Positions 1 through 7,969 are shown, counted from the first letter of the stretch. The stretch: DNA of 35,025 nt from Sphingobacteriia bacterium (GCA_011390785.1 JAABRR010000042.1:1-35025); one strand, 5' to 3'. Notes: generated from the sequence alone by a model not told the origin. Translations and numbers: made by a program.

Positions 1-1
1 C

Positions 2-121
2 GGTAAACCCTTTGAGCGGATGTATACCATCAAAGTGGTTGGATTAGGTTATAAAAGACCGAAGTCAGAAGTCAGAAGACCGAAGAAGCAACTACCTATA
101 ATTCAAAGTACCCAGCCCTGA
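2..121 (+). CDS. 3' end of an unknown gene (cut by the window edge)
   Basis: One frame is open from the left edge to a TGA at 119-121, giving 39 residues (begins GKPFERMYTIKVVGLGYKRP). The first 18 or so residues look like ordinary protein. From about position 54 the codons are read from the 7-bp GAAGTCA-type repeat, so the last 20 residues (KSEVRRPKK...) are repeat-encoded. The natural stop may therefore have been lost when the repeat appeared or grew. I do not recognise the family. The frame could also be open by chance. Confidence 0.35.
   Translation, partial: GKPFERMYTIKVVGLGYKRPKSEVRRPKKQLPIIQSTQP
54..88 (+). repeat. degenerate heptamer array 1 (GAAGTCA/GAAGACC)
   Basis: Five consecutive 7-base units can be read in register: AAAGACC, GAAGTCA, GAAGTCA, GAAGACC, GAAGAAG. 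The same period and consensus recur near 7.9, 27.1 and 34.1 kb (the 27.1 kb array in the opposite orientation). Confidence 0.7.
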
Positions 122-160
122 AGGGGCTGACCAATAATTAGCCCGGGGTGAAACCCCGGG
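114..160 (+). repeat. GC-rich double-hairpin repeat, copy 1
   Basis: Two adjacent hairpins. The first is AGCCC...GGGCT around 114-127. The second is CCCGGGGT (142-149) pairing with ACCCCGGG (153-160) across a GAA loop. A second copy with the same layout lies at 34148-34194, also just downstream of a heptamer array and also preceded by AACTACCT. It behaves like a REP-type palindromic intergenic repeat. There is no U-tract that would make it a classical terminator. Confidence 0.6.
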
Positions 161-326
161 TAATGGTGAATAATAGGATCAGGGCGCTGCGCACCGGACG
201 TAATTCAAAGAAAACGTTTGGTGACAGCGCAATGAATAAATATTTACCAAGCCTTAGCCTTGATTAAAATGATTAGTTGCAATTCAATACTCTTACGGAT
301 ATAAAAAATACGAAAGGGAAAAACCC

Positions 327-740
327 CTATTGCTCTTCCATTTGCAACAGATGCAGCACCATTTTGTCATCTATTTTTTTAAGAAGGAAATAGGTTCTGA
401 AAGATTTATTTTCTTTGGATTTGTATTCTCCTATTACATAAACAGAGCCATCTCTGGAGGGGCCATGGTGTTGCACGGCGAACGATCCGGGGGTGTTTCT
501 TGTGAAGAAATTTCTCAACAACAACTCGGCATGGTTACGGCTGTAGGTGCCTTCATTTCCCGGAAGCTTCAGGTCAACCGTATTCCCAAAATGTTTGGCT
601 ACATCACGGGCATTGGCTTTGCTAAGGGCAGTGCTGATTTCTTTGGCAGTTTCATTGGTTTGAAGCAATGTAGTACTAAGAAAAAATGATGTGTTCAACA
701 TCCAGAAAATGATGAGAACGGGGAAAAATATTTTTTTCAT
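327..740 (-). CDS. DUF4783 family secreted protein
   Basis: 137 residues with an N-terminal hydrophobic export signal (MKKIFFPVLIIFWMLNTSFF). The body matches my memory of the DUF4783 family, small Bacteroidota proteins of unknown function with a compact alpha+beta fold: IS-ALSKANARDVAKHFG, then LKLPGNEGTYSRNHAELLLRNFF, then GSVYVIGEYKSKENKSFRTYF-LLKK. The length is normal for the family. It is divergent from rlmH across a 343-bp gap; in related genomes I recall these two families often being near each other, usually with nadC, which is absent here. Probably periplasmic; no catalytic motif is visible. Confidence 0.8.
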   Translation of the reverse strand: MKKIFFPVLIIFWMLNTSFFLSTTLLQTNETAKEISTALSKANARDVAKHFGNTVDLKLPGNEGTYSRNHAELLLRNFFTRNTPGSFAVQHHGPSRDGSVYVIGEYKSKENKSFRTYFLLKKIDDKMVLHLLQMEEQ

Positions 741-1083
741 TTCTATATTGTTTTTGATCTACCTATCGAAGGATTCTCAGTGAAATCATTCAAAAATCAA
801 ACCAAGTTTTGGTATTTTTCACTTTTGCAATCAATTGGCATGCCTTATTTTTCAATAATTGTAAAGATAATGATTTTTGTTTGCCTCATTTGCTGAAAAA
901 GCATTATTTTCGGTTTCGTGGCTTGATAATACACTGGCAATTATTTATTCTATGAACCGAGCCATGACAAAAACTTTGACTCACACAGCTTGTCCCGTAA
1001 TAAAAACGGGACGGATAATTGTAATTCGCAGCAAGGTATTGTTGGCGAGCTGCATCTGACCTATTTAATAAAATTATCAGCAG
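741..1083. other. 343-bp divergent intergenic region (DUF4783 / rlmH)
   Basis: AT-rich. It must carry the promoters for both flanking genes, but I see no convincing TTTG/TANNTTTG pair. The only clear structure is a 7-bp hairpin, GTCCCGT (992-998) with ACGGGAC (1006-1012), about 70 bp before the rlmH start. Short ORFs here overlap flanking genes and show no protein-like features. Confidence 0.5.
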
Positions 1084-1557
1084 ATGAAAATAACCCTTAT
1101 TACCATTGGAAAAACTGATACCGATTATCTGAAGCAAGGAATCGATGTTTATATGAAAAGGTTGAAACACTACATTCCTTTTGAGCTAAAAGAAGTGGCA
1201 GCGCTGAAAAAAACAACCGGATTCTCAGTAGATGTTATCAAACAGAAGGAGTTTGAACTGCTCAAAAAACACCTTGAAACATCCGATTGTATTGTTTTGC
1301 TTGATGAAAGGGGAGAGACTTTTTCTTCAGTAGGTTTTTCTGACTTTCTTCAGAAACGTATGAATGCTGGTGTGCGCCACCTTATGTTTGTGGTTGGGGG
1401 TGCATGGGGGTTTTCTCCTGAGTTAAATCAAATGGCTTCTTTTCAAATCTCTCTCTCAAAAATGACTTTCTCCCATCAAATGGTGCGTCTGTTTTTTGTT
1501 GAACAAGTTTACAGAGCTTTTTCCATTCTGAAGGGAGAAAGTTATCACAATGAGTAA
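1084..1557 (+). CDS. rlmH: 23S rRNA (pseudouridine1915-N3)-methyltransferase RlmH
   Basis: 157 residues, the usual RlmH length. RlmH is a SPOUT-class, knotted, homodimeric enzyme that uses SAM to methylate N3 of pseudouridine 1915 in helix 69 of 23S rRNA on the assembled 70S ribosome. Visible signatures are the start MKITLITIGKT, LLDERGETFSS, the SAM-binding knot region FVVGGAWGFSPE, and the conserved C-terminal stretch MTFSHQMVRLFFVEQVYRAF followed by SILKGESYHNE. The ATG fits the family N-terminus. It is monocistronic here, facing the trx-trxR gene convergently. Confidence 0.96.
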   Translation: MKITLITIGKTDTDYLKQGIDVYMKRLKHYIPFELKEVAALKKTTGFSVDVIKQKEFELLKKHLETSDCIVLLDERGETFSSVGFSDFLQKRMNAGVRHLMFVVGGAWGFSPELNQMASFQISLSKMTFSHQMVRLFFVEQVYRAFSILKGESYHNE

Positions 1558-1622
1558 ATGGTCGGCGCCGTGTCCCAGTATAACAGCGAGATTTACCTCT
1601 GACTAATTAATGTCAACAAGAA

Positions 1623-1713
1623 ACTCCTGTTTTTTATATGTGCTTGATAAGAAAGCGTCAAGTGCAAGGCTTGCGATGACTGAAAAACAGGAGTCTCGTT
1701 AAAAAAAACGAGA
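1623..1713. repeat. inverted repeats between convergent rlmH and trxR
   Basis: A perfect 12-bp inverted pair, ACTCCTGTTTTT (1623-1634) and AAAAACAGGAGT (1683-1694), is followed directly by a second hairpin, TCTCGTT (1694-1700) with AACGAGA (1707-1713) and an A6 loop. Both lie in the roughly 200-bp space between the rlmH stop and the trxR stop. A bidirectional termination or mRNA 3'-end role is plausible, but neither stem is followed by a clean U-tract. Confidence 0.45.
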
Positions 1714-1765
1714 TGACTGTTTTGAAGGCGAGCATAACGCAGCAATTGGCGTTTTCTTGCTAGCC

Positions 1766-3043
1766 CTAATTGTCGATTTCTTTGGCGCAAACAATAGATG
1801 CAATCGTACCATCGCCTACAGCAGTAGTAATTTGACGGTATTTTTTGCTTATTACATCGCCAACGGCAAAAACCCCGGGAATGCTTGTGTGCATATCTTC
1901 ATCAACCTTGATGTAACCCCAGTCATCTCTTTCAATAGGCTCGTTGAGAAACTCTGTATTGGGTTTCATCCCTACGAAAACAAAAACACCATCGGTAATA
2001 ATTTCTTTCATTTCACCGGTTTTCAGGTTTTCAACCTTTACCATCATTTTATCATTGTCGGTTTTGTAGAAACCCCTGGGCTCATGCTCCAGTAGTACAT
2101 TGATTTTTGGGTCGGCGTAGCAACGTTCCTGGGCAGCTTTGTTGGCTGTTAACTGTGGCAACTGCTGTATCATGGTAATCTTGCTGGCAAATTTGGAAAT
2201 AAATTCCGATTCTTCAACAGCTGTATTACCGCCGCCAATAATAACAACCTCTTTGTCGTGGTAATATTTTGCATCGCAGGTAGCACAATAAGAAATGCCA
2301 TTTCCATAAAATTCTTTTTCCCCGGGGAGATTTAGAGAACGGTAGGAAGCACCGGTTGAAATAATAATTTTTTTGGCTTTAATGGTTTCGAAGCCATCAA
2401 TAACCACTTCCTTATTTTTGAGATCAACCTTGTTTACGTCTACCGCCACTTTGAATTTAACACCGGCTTCTTTGGCTTGTTCCGACATGTAGTGCGATAA
2501 CATGAAGCCTTGCTGCGGCTCAATAAAACCCGGATAATTGCTCACCTGGTGAGTAGTAGTAACCTGCCCGCCGGGCAATGCCTGATCAATCAGAATTGTA
2601 TCAACTTTTGCCTGGGCAAGATAAATGCCGGCAGCCAATCCTCCAGGACCTGCTCCCAATACAATCGTATCGGTTTGGGTAACTACCGGTTTAATTTTGG
2701 CCTGGATTTCGGCCACTTTTTCTTCTGGAAGCATGGTGTCAAGCGTTTTTACGATATCTTTTTTTCTGATACCGCCCATTAATCGCGCTCCTGTTTCTTC
2801 TCCGTCTTTAAAAAATATCAGGGTGGGAGATGATTTAACGCCCAGCTTTTCTGCCAGCTCGCGGTTGCCCTGTCTGAAAATCTTTACAAAACGAATTTCA
2901 GAACCATACGAATCTGCTAAACTTTCAAATTTTGGGGCCAAAGCTTCACAGGGTGGGCATTCTGTTGAATAAAAATCCAATACAATATTTTTATTGGCCG
3001 ATAACTCTTTTTCGAAGTCCTCTTGTTTAATTTCCTCTAACAT
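1766..3043 (-). CDS. thioredoxin-thioredoxin reductase fusion protein
   Basis: 425 residues joining two proteins that are normally separate. Residues about 1-108 are a thioredoxin fold with active site C29-P-P-C32 (canonical thioredoxin has CGPC) and cis-proline P73. Residues about 123-425 are a low-molecular-weight thioredoxin reductase: FAD-binding GAGPGG at 130-135, redox site C253-A-T-C256, nucleotide-binding GGGNTAVEE near 270-278, and FAD motif GVFAVGDV near the C-terminus. Family knowledge: the reductase moves electrons from a nicotinamide cofactor through FAD and CxxC to thioredoxin; here the thioredoxin is tethered in front. The HRRxxxR motif that binds the NADPH 2'-phosphate is replaced by QQLPQLTA (293-300), so the donor may be NADH or something else. 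Cytoplasmic, no signal peptide. Monocistronic, divergent from accC. Confidence 0.93.
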   Translation of the reverse strand: MLEEIKQEDFEKELSANKNIVLDFYSTECPPCEALAPKFESLADSYGSEIRFVKIFRQGNRELAEKLGVKSSPTLIFFKDGEETGARLMGGIRKKDIVKTLDTMLPEEKVAEIQAKIKPVVTQTDTIVLGAGPGGLAAGIYLAQAKVDTILIDQALPGGQVTTTHQVSNYPGFIEPQQGFMLSHYMSEQAKEAGVKFKVAVDVNKVDLKNKEVVIDGFETIKAKKIIISTGASYRSLNLPGEKEFYGNGISYCATCDAKYYHDKEVVIIGGGNTAVEESEFISKFASKITMIQQLPQLTANKAAQERCYADPKINVLLEHEPRGFYKTDNDKMMVKVENLKTGEMKEIITDGVFVFVGMKPNTEFLNEPIERDDWGYIKVDEDMHTSIPGVFAVGDVISKKYRQITTAVGDGTIASIVCAKEIDN

Positions 3044-3390
3044 ATTTATTGCTTTTTTTAATGTGGATATCCGGCAGGTTAGTAAACCTGGATGGCATAG
3101 TAACTGATGTGCCGGCTCAATTAATATTTTTACTATTATTGTTACTTTTTATATCTAATTATTTAGATGTGTGCGATTATCAAATACATTGCCAAATAAA
3201 TAGCGTGTCAATTTGGCATACAAAATTACACAAATTCACATCGAACAAAACATTACCCTTGATAATTTAAAATGGTTAAACTGTTACCAAACAAAGAAAA
3301 AGCTCAATAAAACACAAAAAATGGTCCATTTAATCAGTGATGTTTTGTAAATTTATAAGATGGTTTTATTAAAAATTCAAATTACAAGCT
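3044..3390. other. 347-bp divergent intergenic region (trx-trxR / accC)
   Basis: AT-rich, with no credible gene (the 73-codon ORF at 3049-3270 has no protein-like features). It holds the candidate trx-trxR promoter at 3221-3250 and, on the other strand, must hold the carboxylase promoter, for which I cannot pick out a clear TANNTTTG element. Confidence 0.5.
3221..3250 (-). promoter_or_regulatory. candidate Bacteroidota promoter for trx-trxR
   Basis: On the minus strand TTTTG (3250-3246) and TAATTTTG (3228-3221) are separated by 17 bases. This fits the Bacteroidota primary-sigma consensus of TTTG near -33 and TANNTTTG near -7. It would give a 5' leader of about 170 nt before the ATG at 3043. 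Assigned by eye only. Confidence 0.35.
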
Positions 3391-4896
3391 ATGATAAGAA
3401 AAATTCTGGTTGCCAATCGCGGTGAAATTGCAGTGAGGATAATGCGATCGTGCCGCGAGATGGGAATCCGCACTGTGGCAGTGTATTCAGATGCCGACAG
3501 AAAAGCGATGCATGTTTTGTACGCTGATCAGGCGTGGCACATTGGGCCTTCGCCATCGTCGGAATCTTATCTTGATATGGACAAGATCATTAAGGTAGCT
3601 CTTGAAAGCAGGGCCGATGCCATACACCCCGGATATGGGTTTTTATCTGAAAATGCCGTCTTCTCGCAAAAATGCCAGGAAGCCGGCATTAAGTTTATTG
3701 GTCCCGGGCCTCATGCTATTTCGCAAATGGGTGACAAAATTACCGCACGAAAAACTATGCTGGCAGCAGGTGTGCCTGTTGTACCGGGCACCGAATCAGC
3801 TATTTCATCGGAAGCGGAAGCCATTAAAACCATCCATGAAGTGGGTTTGCCGGTAATGATAAAAGCTTCAGCTGGTGGTGGCGGTAAAGGAATGCGATTG
3901 GTGAAAAAGGATTCGGAGATAAAGAGCTCGCTCAGAGCCGCCCGGTCAGAAGCCAAATCCGCTTTTGGTGATGATGCTGTCTATATCGAAAAGTATATTC
4001 AGCAACCTCATCATATAGAATTTCAGATTTTGGCCGATCAGCATGGCAATGTTATTCATCTTTTTGAACGTGAATGTTCGGTGCAGCGCCGACATCAGAA
4101 GATCATAGAAGAAACGCCATCACCCATCCTGACTGAAGAAGTAAGGCAAAAAATGGGCGAAGCTGCAGTAGCTGCTGCCAGGGCCGCCGATTATGAAGGT
4201 GCAGGTACTATTGAGTTTATTGTGGATAAAGATCTTAATTATTACTTCCTGGAAATGAATACCCGCTTGCAGGTAGAACACCCTATTACTGAGAGGGTAG
4301 TGGGGGTTGACCTGGTAAAAGAGCAGATTAAAATTGCTTCGGGGGAAAAGCTTACGCTAAAACAGGAAGAACTTAAGCAAAACGGGCACGCCATTGAATG
4401 TCGCGTGTATGCCGAAGATGCCGCCAACAATTTTATGCCGGCACCCGGAAAGGTTACCCACATTGCCATTCCCTATGGGGTAGGCGTGCGTGTTGATGGT
4501 TATATTTATGAAGGATTTGAAATCCCGATTTATTATGATCCGCTTATTGCCAAACTTATAGTGTGGGGGAGTAACCGCGAAGATGCTATAGAAAGAACCA
4601 TTCGGGCTCTGCAGGAGTTTAAGATCACCGGGGTAAAGAACTCGCTCAACTTTCTGCAAAACATCATGACGGCCAAAGATTTCGTGAAAGGGAACTACAC
4701 AACCCACTTCATAGATGAGAATATGGAACACCTGATGGATAATGATCCCTGTAAGGATGAATGTGAAGATATGGTTATGATTACTGCATTTCTTGAGTAT
4801 CTGGCACGCATTAACAAAGCGGCGCCCAAAGAAGCTACATCACTTAAGAATAACTGGAAAGATTACAGCCGAATAAGAAGTGTATTAAAACTTTAA
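3391..4896 (+). CDS. accC: biotin carboxylase subunit of an acyl-CoA carboxylase
   Basis: 501 residues. It carries out the ATP- and bicarbonate-dependent carboxylation of biotin on the carrier protein. N-terminal pre-ATP-grasp domain (starts MIRKILVANRGEIAVRIMRS), ATP-grasp domain with glycine loop G162-G167 (GGGGKG), and catalytic block E288-M-N-T-R292-L-Q-V-E296-H; R338 is also present. These residues fall at the same numbers as in E. coli AccC (E288, R292, E296, R338), so the enzyme should be active. The C-terminus extends about 50 residues beyond AccC, as in carboxylases of the propionyl-CoA type. The carrier gene starts 10 bp after the stop, so they are co-transcribed. Confidence 0.95.
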   Translation: MIRKILVANRGEIAVRIMRSCREMGIRTVAVYSDADRKAMHVLYADQAWHIGPSPSSESYLDMDKIIKVALESRADAIHPGYGFLSENAVFSQKCQEAGIKFIGPGPHAISQMGDKITARKTMLAAGVPVVPGTESAISSEAEAIKTIHEVGLPVMIKASAGGGGKGMRLVKKDSEIKSSLRAARSEAKSAFGDDAVYIEKYIQQPHHIEFQILADQHGNVIHLFERECSVQRRHQKIIEETPSPILTEEVRQKMGEAAVAAARAADYEGAGTIEFIVDKDLNYYFLEMNTRLQVEHPITERVVGVDLVKEQIKIASGEKLTLKQEELKQNGHAIECRVYAEDAANNFMPAPGKVTHIAIPYGVGVRVDGYIYEGFEIPIYYDPLIAKLIVWGSNREDAIERTIRALQEFKITGVKNSLNFLQNIMTAKDFVKGNYTTHFIDENMEHLMDNDPCKDECEDMVMITAFLEYLARINKAAPKEATSLKNNWKDYSRIRSVLKL

Positions 4897-4906
4897 TCCC
4901 AAAAAT

Positions 4907-5416
4907 ATGTCATTCGAAGTAAAAACCAATAACAGAACTGCCCGCATAGAACTGCTGCAAAGAAATGGTTCGCAAATTAACATAAGTGTTGATGGTAAGG
5001 AATATTTGCTGGATTTTGAAAATGTAAGCGAAGGTGTTTTTTCTGTTATTCACCGGCATAATTCCTATAATATTGAGCTAATCCCTGGCGATGATGTACG
5101 AAACTACACGGTAAATACCAGTCGCCGCACCTATGAAGTTGAGATCATTGATTCGGAGTCGCGCTATCGGGCGGCACGAAACAAAGGATCAGAAGATGAT
5201 GGCGAAAACACCATTGTTGCCCCTATTCCTGGCAAAGTGGTAAAAATTCCTGTTTCTGTTGGCGATCCTGTTGAAGCCGGACAAACCCTCGTGATTTTCT
5301 CTGCCATGAAAATGGAAAGTGAATTCAAAGCGAAAAAAGAAGGTGTGGTGAAAGAGATCCGCGTAAAAGAAGGAGACACGGTAGAAGCGGGGAGGGTGAT
5401 GGTGGTAGTTGAGTAA
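4907..5416 (+). CDS. biotin carboxyl carrier subunit
   Basis: 169 residues. The C-terminal half (about 95-169) is a biotinyl/lipoyl domain: IVAPIPGKVVKIPVSVGDPV, then SAMKMES with the biotin-accepting lysine K135 inside the AMKM motif, then EGDTVEAGRVMVVVE. The N-terminal 90 residues are beta-rich and resemble the linker (BT-like) region that docks carrier and carboxylase in propionyl-CoA carboxylases. It swings carboxybiotin from the AccC-type subunit to the carboxyltransferase encoded 918 bp downstream. Ten-base spacing from accC. Biotinylation would need a BirA ligase encoded elsewhere. Confidence 0.93.
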   Translation: MSFEVKTNNRTARIELLQRNGSQINISVDGKEYLLDFENVSEGVFSVIHRHNSYNIELIPGDDVRNYTVNTSRRTYEVEIIDSESRYRAARNKGSEDDGENTIVAPIPGKVVKIPVSVGDPVEAGQTLVIFSAMKMESEFKAKKEGVVKEIRVKEGDTVEAGRVMVVVE

Positions 5417-5428
5417 TTTTCTTAGTAA

Positions 5429-6034
5429 ACCGCGGAGACGGGGAGACGCTGAGATGCGCAGAGAGAATATTGTTAGAGTAACCAAAAAGATGAGAGAGAC
5501 TGAGAAGCCAGAAAATCTGTAAAATGAATTTAATATATTGATATTAATGTATTTAGAGTCAGGAAGAGAAATGATATTGAATTATGACAAGAGAAGAATA
5601 TAATGTTTTGGGTGGTGAGATATTAGATGCATCCATTCATGTGCATAAGGAAATGGGGCCGGGATTGCTTGAATCGGTTTACCATCAGTGTCTTATGCAT
5701 GAATTAAGTTCCCGAGGTATTGTATGCAAAAGTGAAGTCTTTTTGCCTTTGCATTATAAAGGCAAAAAGCTTAACAAAACCTTTAAAATTGACCTTTTGG
5801 TTGAAGAAGAAATTATTATCGAACTTAAAGCGGTTGATGCTCTATTACCAGTTCATGAGGCCCAAATCATTTCTTATCTAAAGCTGGCCCAGAAGAAACT
5901 GGGATATCTCATAAATTTTAATACCCCACTCCTAAAAAATGGATTCAAACGATTCGTAAACAATTTTTAAATTAAACTCCTGAGACGACAGATTGCATAA
6001 AAAATTATACTCTGCGACTCTCTGTCTCCGCGGT
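5429..6034 (+). mobile_element. 606-bp cassette with terminal inverted repeats carrying a GxxExxY gene
   Basis: Perfect 11-bp terminal inverted repeats, ACCGCGGAGAC (5429-5439) and GTCTCCGCGGT (6024-6034). The similarity continues imperfectly inward for 20-30 bp as degenerate CTCTGCGTCTC-type sequence. The only gene inside is the GxxExxY gene. The cassette lies between the biotin carrier and carboxyltransferase genes, which are usually adjacent. No transposase is present, so a non-autonomous element or repeat-associated gene is the best description. I see no clear target-site duplication. Confidence 0.5.
5584..5970 (+). CDS. GxxExxY family protein (PD-(D/E)XK nuclease-like)
   Basis: 128 residues, full length for the family. 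The naming motif is G27-L-L-E30-S-V-Y33. The second half carries what looks like a PD-(D/E)XK nuclease core: D70 in FKIDLLV, then E80-L-K82, then HEAQIISYLKLA. Family knowledge: GxxExxY proteins are very common in environmental Bacteroidota and other phyla, often in several copies per genome, and their cellular role is not established. The gene is framed by inverted repeats and followed by tandem repeats that carry the same CTCTGCGTCTCTG sequence. Its operon neighbours are metabolic genes with no obvious link. Nuclease activity is inferred from the motif only. Confidence 0.88.
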   Translation: MTREEYNVLGGEILDASIHVHKEMGPGLLESVYHQCLMHELSSRGIVCKSEVFLPLHYKGKKLNKTFKIDLLVEEEIIIELKAVDALLPVHEAQIISYLKLAQKKLGYLINFNTPLLKNGFKRFVNNF

Positions 6035-6334
6035 AAAAAACAATTAATTTGTGGAGAAAAACTCTCTGCGTTAAACCCAAAATCTTGGCACATTAAACGA
6101 TTATAAATAAATACTATGTAGAGATCTTAAAAAGGTGTAGGAAAAAATATTCTCTGCGTCTCTGTGTCTCTGCGGTTAAAAAAACAATTAATTTGTGGAG
6201 AAAAAACTCTCTGCGTTAAACCCAAAATCCTGGCACATTAAACGATTATAAATAAATACTATGTAGAGATCTTAAAAAGGTGTAGGAAAAAATATTCTCT
6301 GCGTCTCTGTGTCTCTGCGGTTAAAAAAACAAAC
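6009..6334 (+). repeat. 145-bp tandem repeats ending at the carboxyltransferase start
   Basis: Two nearly identical units (about 6009-6150, the first slightly diverged; 6151-6295) are followed by a partial third (6296-6330). Each unit begins with CTCTGCGTCTCTGTGTCTC, passes TGCGGTTAAAAAAACAATTA, contains a second CTCTCTGCGTTAAACCC, and ends in GGTGTAGGAAAAAATAT. The third unit ends in AAAAAAACAAAC directly before the ATG at 6335, so the repeat supplies the whole 5' leader of the carboxyltransferase. This fills the 364-bp gap after the GxxExxY gene; I see no gene in it. Confidence 0.85.
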
Positions 6335-7864
6335 ATGGATACAAAACAAAAAATCACCAAACTTACCCAAATGCACGCTGCCGCCGAGCTGGGTGGCGGA
6401 CAGGAGAAAATTGACAAAATTCATGCTTCAGGGCGTAAAACTGCCCGCGAACGCATCAAAGATCTGCTTGATCCTGACAGCTTCGTGGAAATAGACAAAT
6501 TTGTAAAGAGTCATAACCCCGATTTTAAAATGGAGCAAATACCCGGCGATGGTATTGTTACAGGCTATGGAAAAATTGATGGTAGGCTGGTCTACGTCTT
6601 TGCCCAGGATTTTACCGTTTTCGGAGGGTCTCTCAGCCGGGCCAATGCCAATAAAGTTACAAAGATCATGGATCTGGCGGTAAGAAACGGTGCCCCGGTA
6701 ATTGGTTTAAACGATAGTGGTGGTGCCCGTATTCAGGAAGGGGTGGAAAGCCTTGCCGGTTATGGAGACATTTTCATCAGGAATGTGCGTGCCAGTGGTG
6801 TTGTGCCCCAGATAAGTGCTATTTTAGGGCCTTGTGCCGGGGGTGCTGTTTATTCGCCTGCCATTACCGATTTCATCTTTATGGCCCGCAAAACCAGTTA
6901 CATGTTTGTTACCGGGCCCGATGTAATCAAAACCGTTACCCACGAAGATGTTACCAAAGAAGAGCTTGGCGGCGCCATGACGCATAACTCAAAAAGTGGT
7001 GTAGCCCATTTTACTGCCGACGATGATGAACAGGCAATGCTTATGATTCGTGAGTTGATGAGTTTTCTCCCTTCCAATAACATGGAAGATCCGCCCGTAA
7101 AACCCTGCACCGATTCACCCAACAGGGAAGAAGCAAAGCTGCTTGATCTTATTCCATCCGATCCCAATAAACCTTACGATATGAAGGATATTATTGTGGC
7201 TGTGGCCGATGATTTTAACTTTTTTGAAGTACAGCCCCATTATGCGCAGAATATCATAACAGGTTTTGCCCGACTCAATGGCCGTTCAGTAGGTATTGTG
7301 GCCAATCAGCCTGCCATGCTTGCCGGTGTACTCGATATCGACGCTTCGCTTAAAGCAGCAAGGTTTGTAAGGTTCTGTGATGCTTTTAATATTCCGGTTA
7401 TTACTTTCTGCGATGTACCAGGTTTCTTACCCGGTGTAGGACAGGAACTGGGAGGTATTATTAAGCATGGAGCCAAGTTATTGTATGCCTATGCCGAAGC
7501 CACCGTGCCAAAGATCACGGTTATTACCCGCAAATCTTACGGCGGAGCCTACGTGGTAATGGCCAGCAAGCACCTGGGGGCGGATGTAAATTATGCCTAT
7601 CCATCTGCAGAAATAGCTGTGATGGGGCCTGACGGGGCGGTAAATATTCTCTACCGGAACAAAATGACCGACGAAGAAAAAGCCGCTGCCACACAGGAAT
7701 ACCGGGAAAAATTCTGTTCACCTTACAAAGCCGCTGAATCAGGCTATGTTGACGAAATTATTTATCCGCGCCAAACCCGTCTCAAACTAATTCAGGCATT
7801 GGAAATGACAGAAAACAAACGTGAAACCATTCCGGCAAAAAAGCATGGGAATATACCGTTGTAG
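6335..7864 (+). CDS. acyl-CoA carboxyltransferase subunit (propionyl-CoA carboxylase beta / MmdA type)
   Basis: 509 residues, the usual length. Two crotonase-like halves: the N-terminal half has [19 protein letters not shown] and [12 protein letters not shown] (acyl-CoA side oxyanion loop); the C-terminal half has [30 protein letters not shown] and [17 protein letters not shown] (carboxybiotin side). It moves the carboxyl group between biotin and the alpha carbon of an acyl-CoA. D417 in KHLGAD corresponds, by motif, to D422 of Streptomyces coelicolor PccB, a residue tied to propionyl-CoA preference, so methylmalonyl-CoA formation is the best guess. A decarboxylase role needs membrane subunits, which are not seen here. 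It would belong to the accC-carrier operon but for the inserted cassette and repeats. Confidence 0.93.
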   Translation: MDTKQKITKLTQMHAAAELGGGQEKIDKIHASGRKTARERIKDLLDPDSFVEIDKFVKSHNPDFKMEQIPGDGIVTGYGKIDGRLVYVFAQDFTVFGGSLSRANANKVTKIMDLAVRNGAPVIGLNDSGGARIQEGVESLAGYGDIFIRNVRASGVVPQISAILGPCAGGAVYSPAITDFIFMARKTSYMFVTGPDVIKTVTHEDVTKEELGGAMTHNSKSGVAHFTADDDEQAMLMIRELMSFLPSNNMEDPPVKPCTDSPNREEAKLLDLIPSDPNKPYDMKDIIVAVADDFNFFEVQPHYAQNIITGFARLNGRSVGIVANQPAMLAGVLDIDASLKAARFVRFCDAFNIPVITFCDVPGFLPGVGQELGGIIKHGAKLLYAYAEATVPKITVITRKSYGGAYVVMASKHLGADVNYAYPSAEIAVMGPDGAVNILYRNKMTDEEKAAATQEYREKFCSPYKAAESGYVDEIIYPRQTRLKLIQALEMTENKRETIPAKKHGNIPL

Positions 7865-7866
7865 GG

Positions 7867-7969
7867 GGGAGTCGGAAACTGTAAGTTGATGAAAAATTGC
7901 GGGTTGTAGTTTGAAGATTGGTTGGATGTCTTAAGAGGAGCGAAGACAGGGGACGGGAGACCAAAGACC
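7867..7969 (+). repeat. degenerate heptamer array 2
   Basis: 7-base units in register: GGGAGTC, GGAAACT, GTAAGTT at 7867-7887 and GAAGACA, GGGGACG, GGAGACC, AAAGACC at 7942-7969, with a diverged middle. Same family as the arrays at 54, 27088 and 34063. It lies just after the carboxyltransferase stop. Confidence 0.5.

Noticed and set aside
992-1012. Hairpin before rlmH considered as a riboswitch or attenuator
   Set aside because: Only one 7-bp stem without a conserved aptamer or an alternative pairing with the start region. No basis for a riboswitch call.
3049-3270. 73-codon ORF upstream of accC
   Set aside because: Lies in AT-rich divergent promoter DNA, has no recognisable features, and overlaps the candidate trx promoter.
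6009-6334. Repeats of about 145 bp considered as a CRISPR array
   Set aside because: The units are long, adjacent and carry no unique spacers, and there are no cas genes. They are plain tandem duplications.
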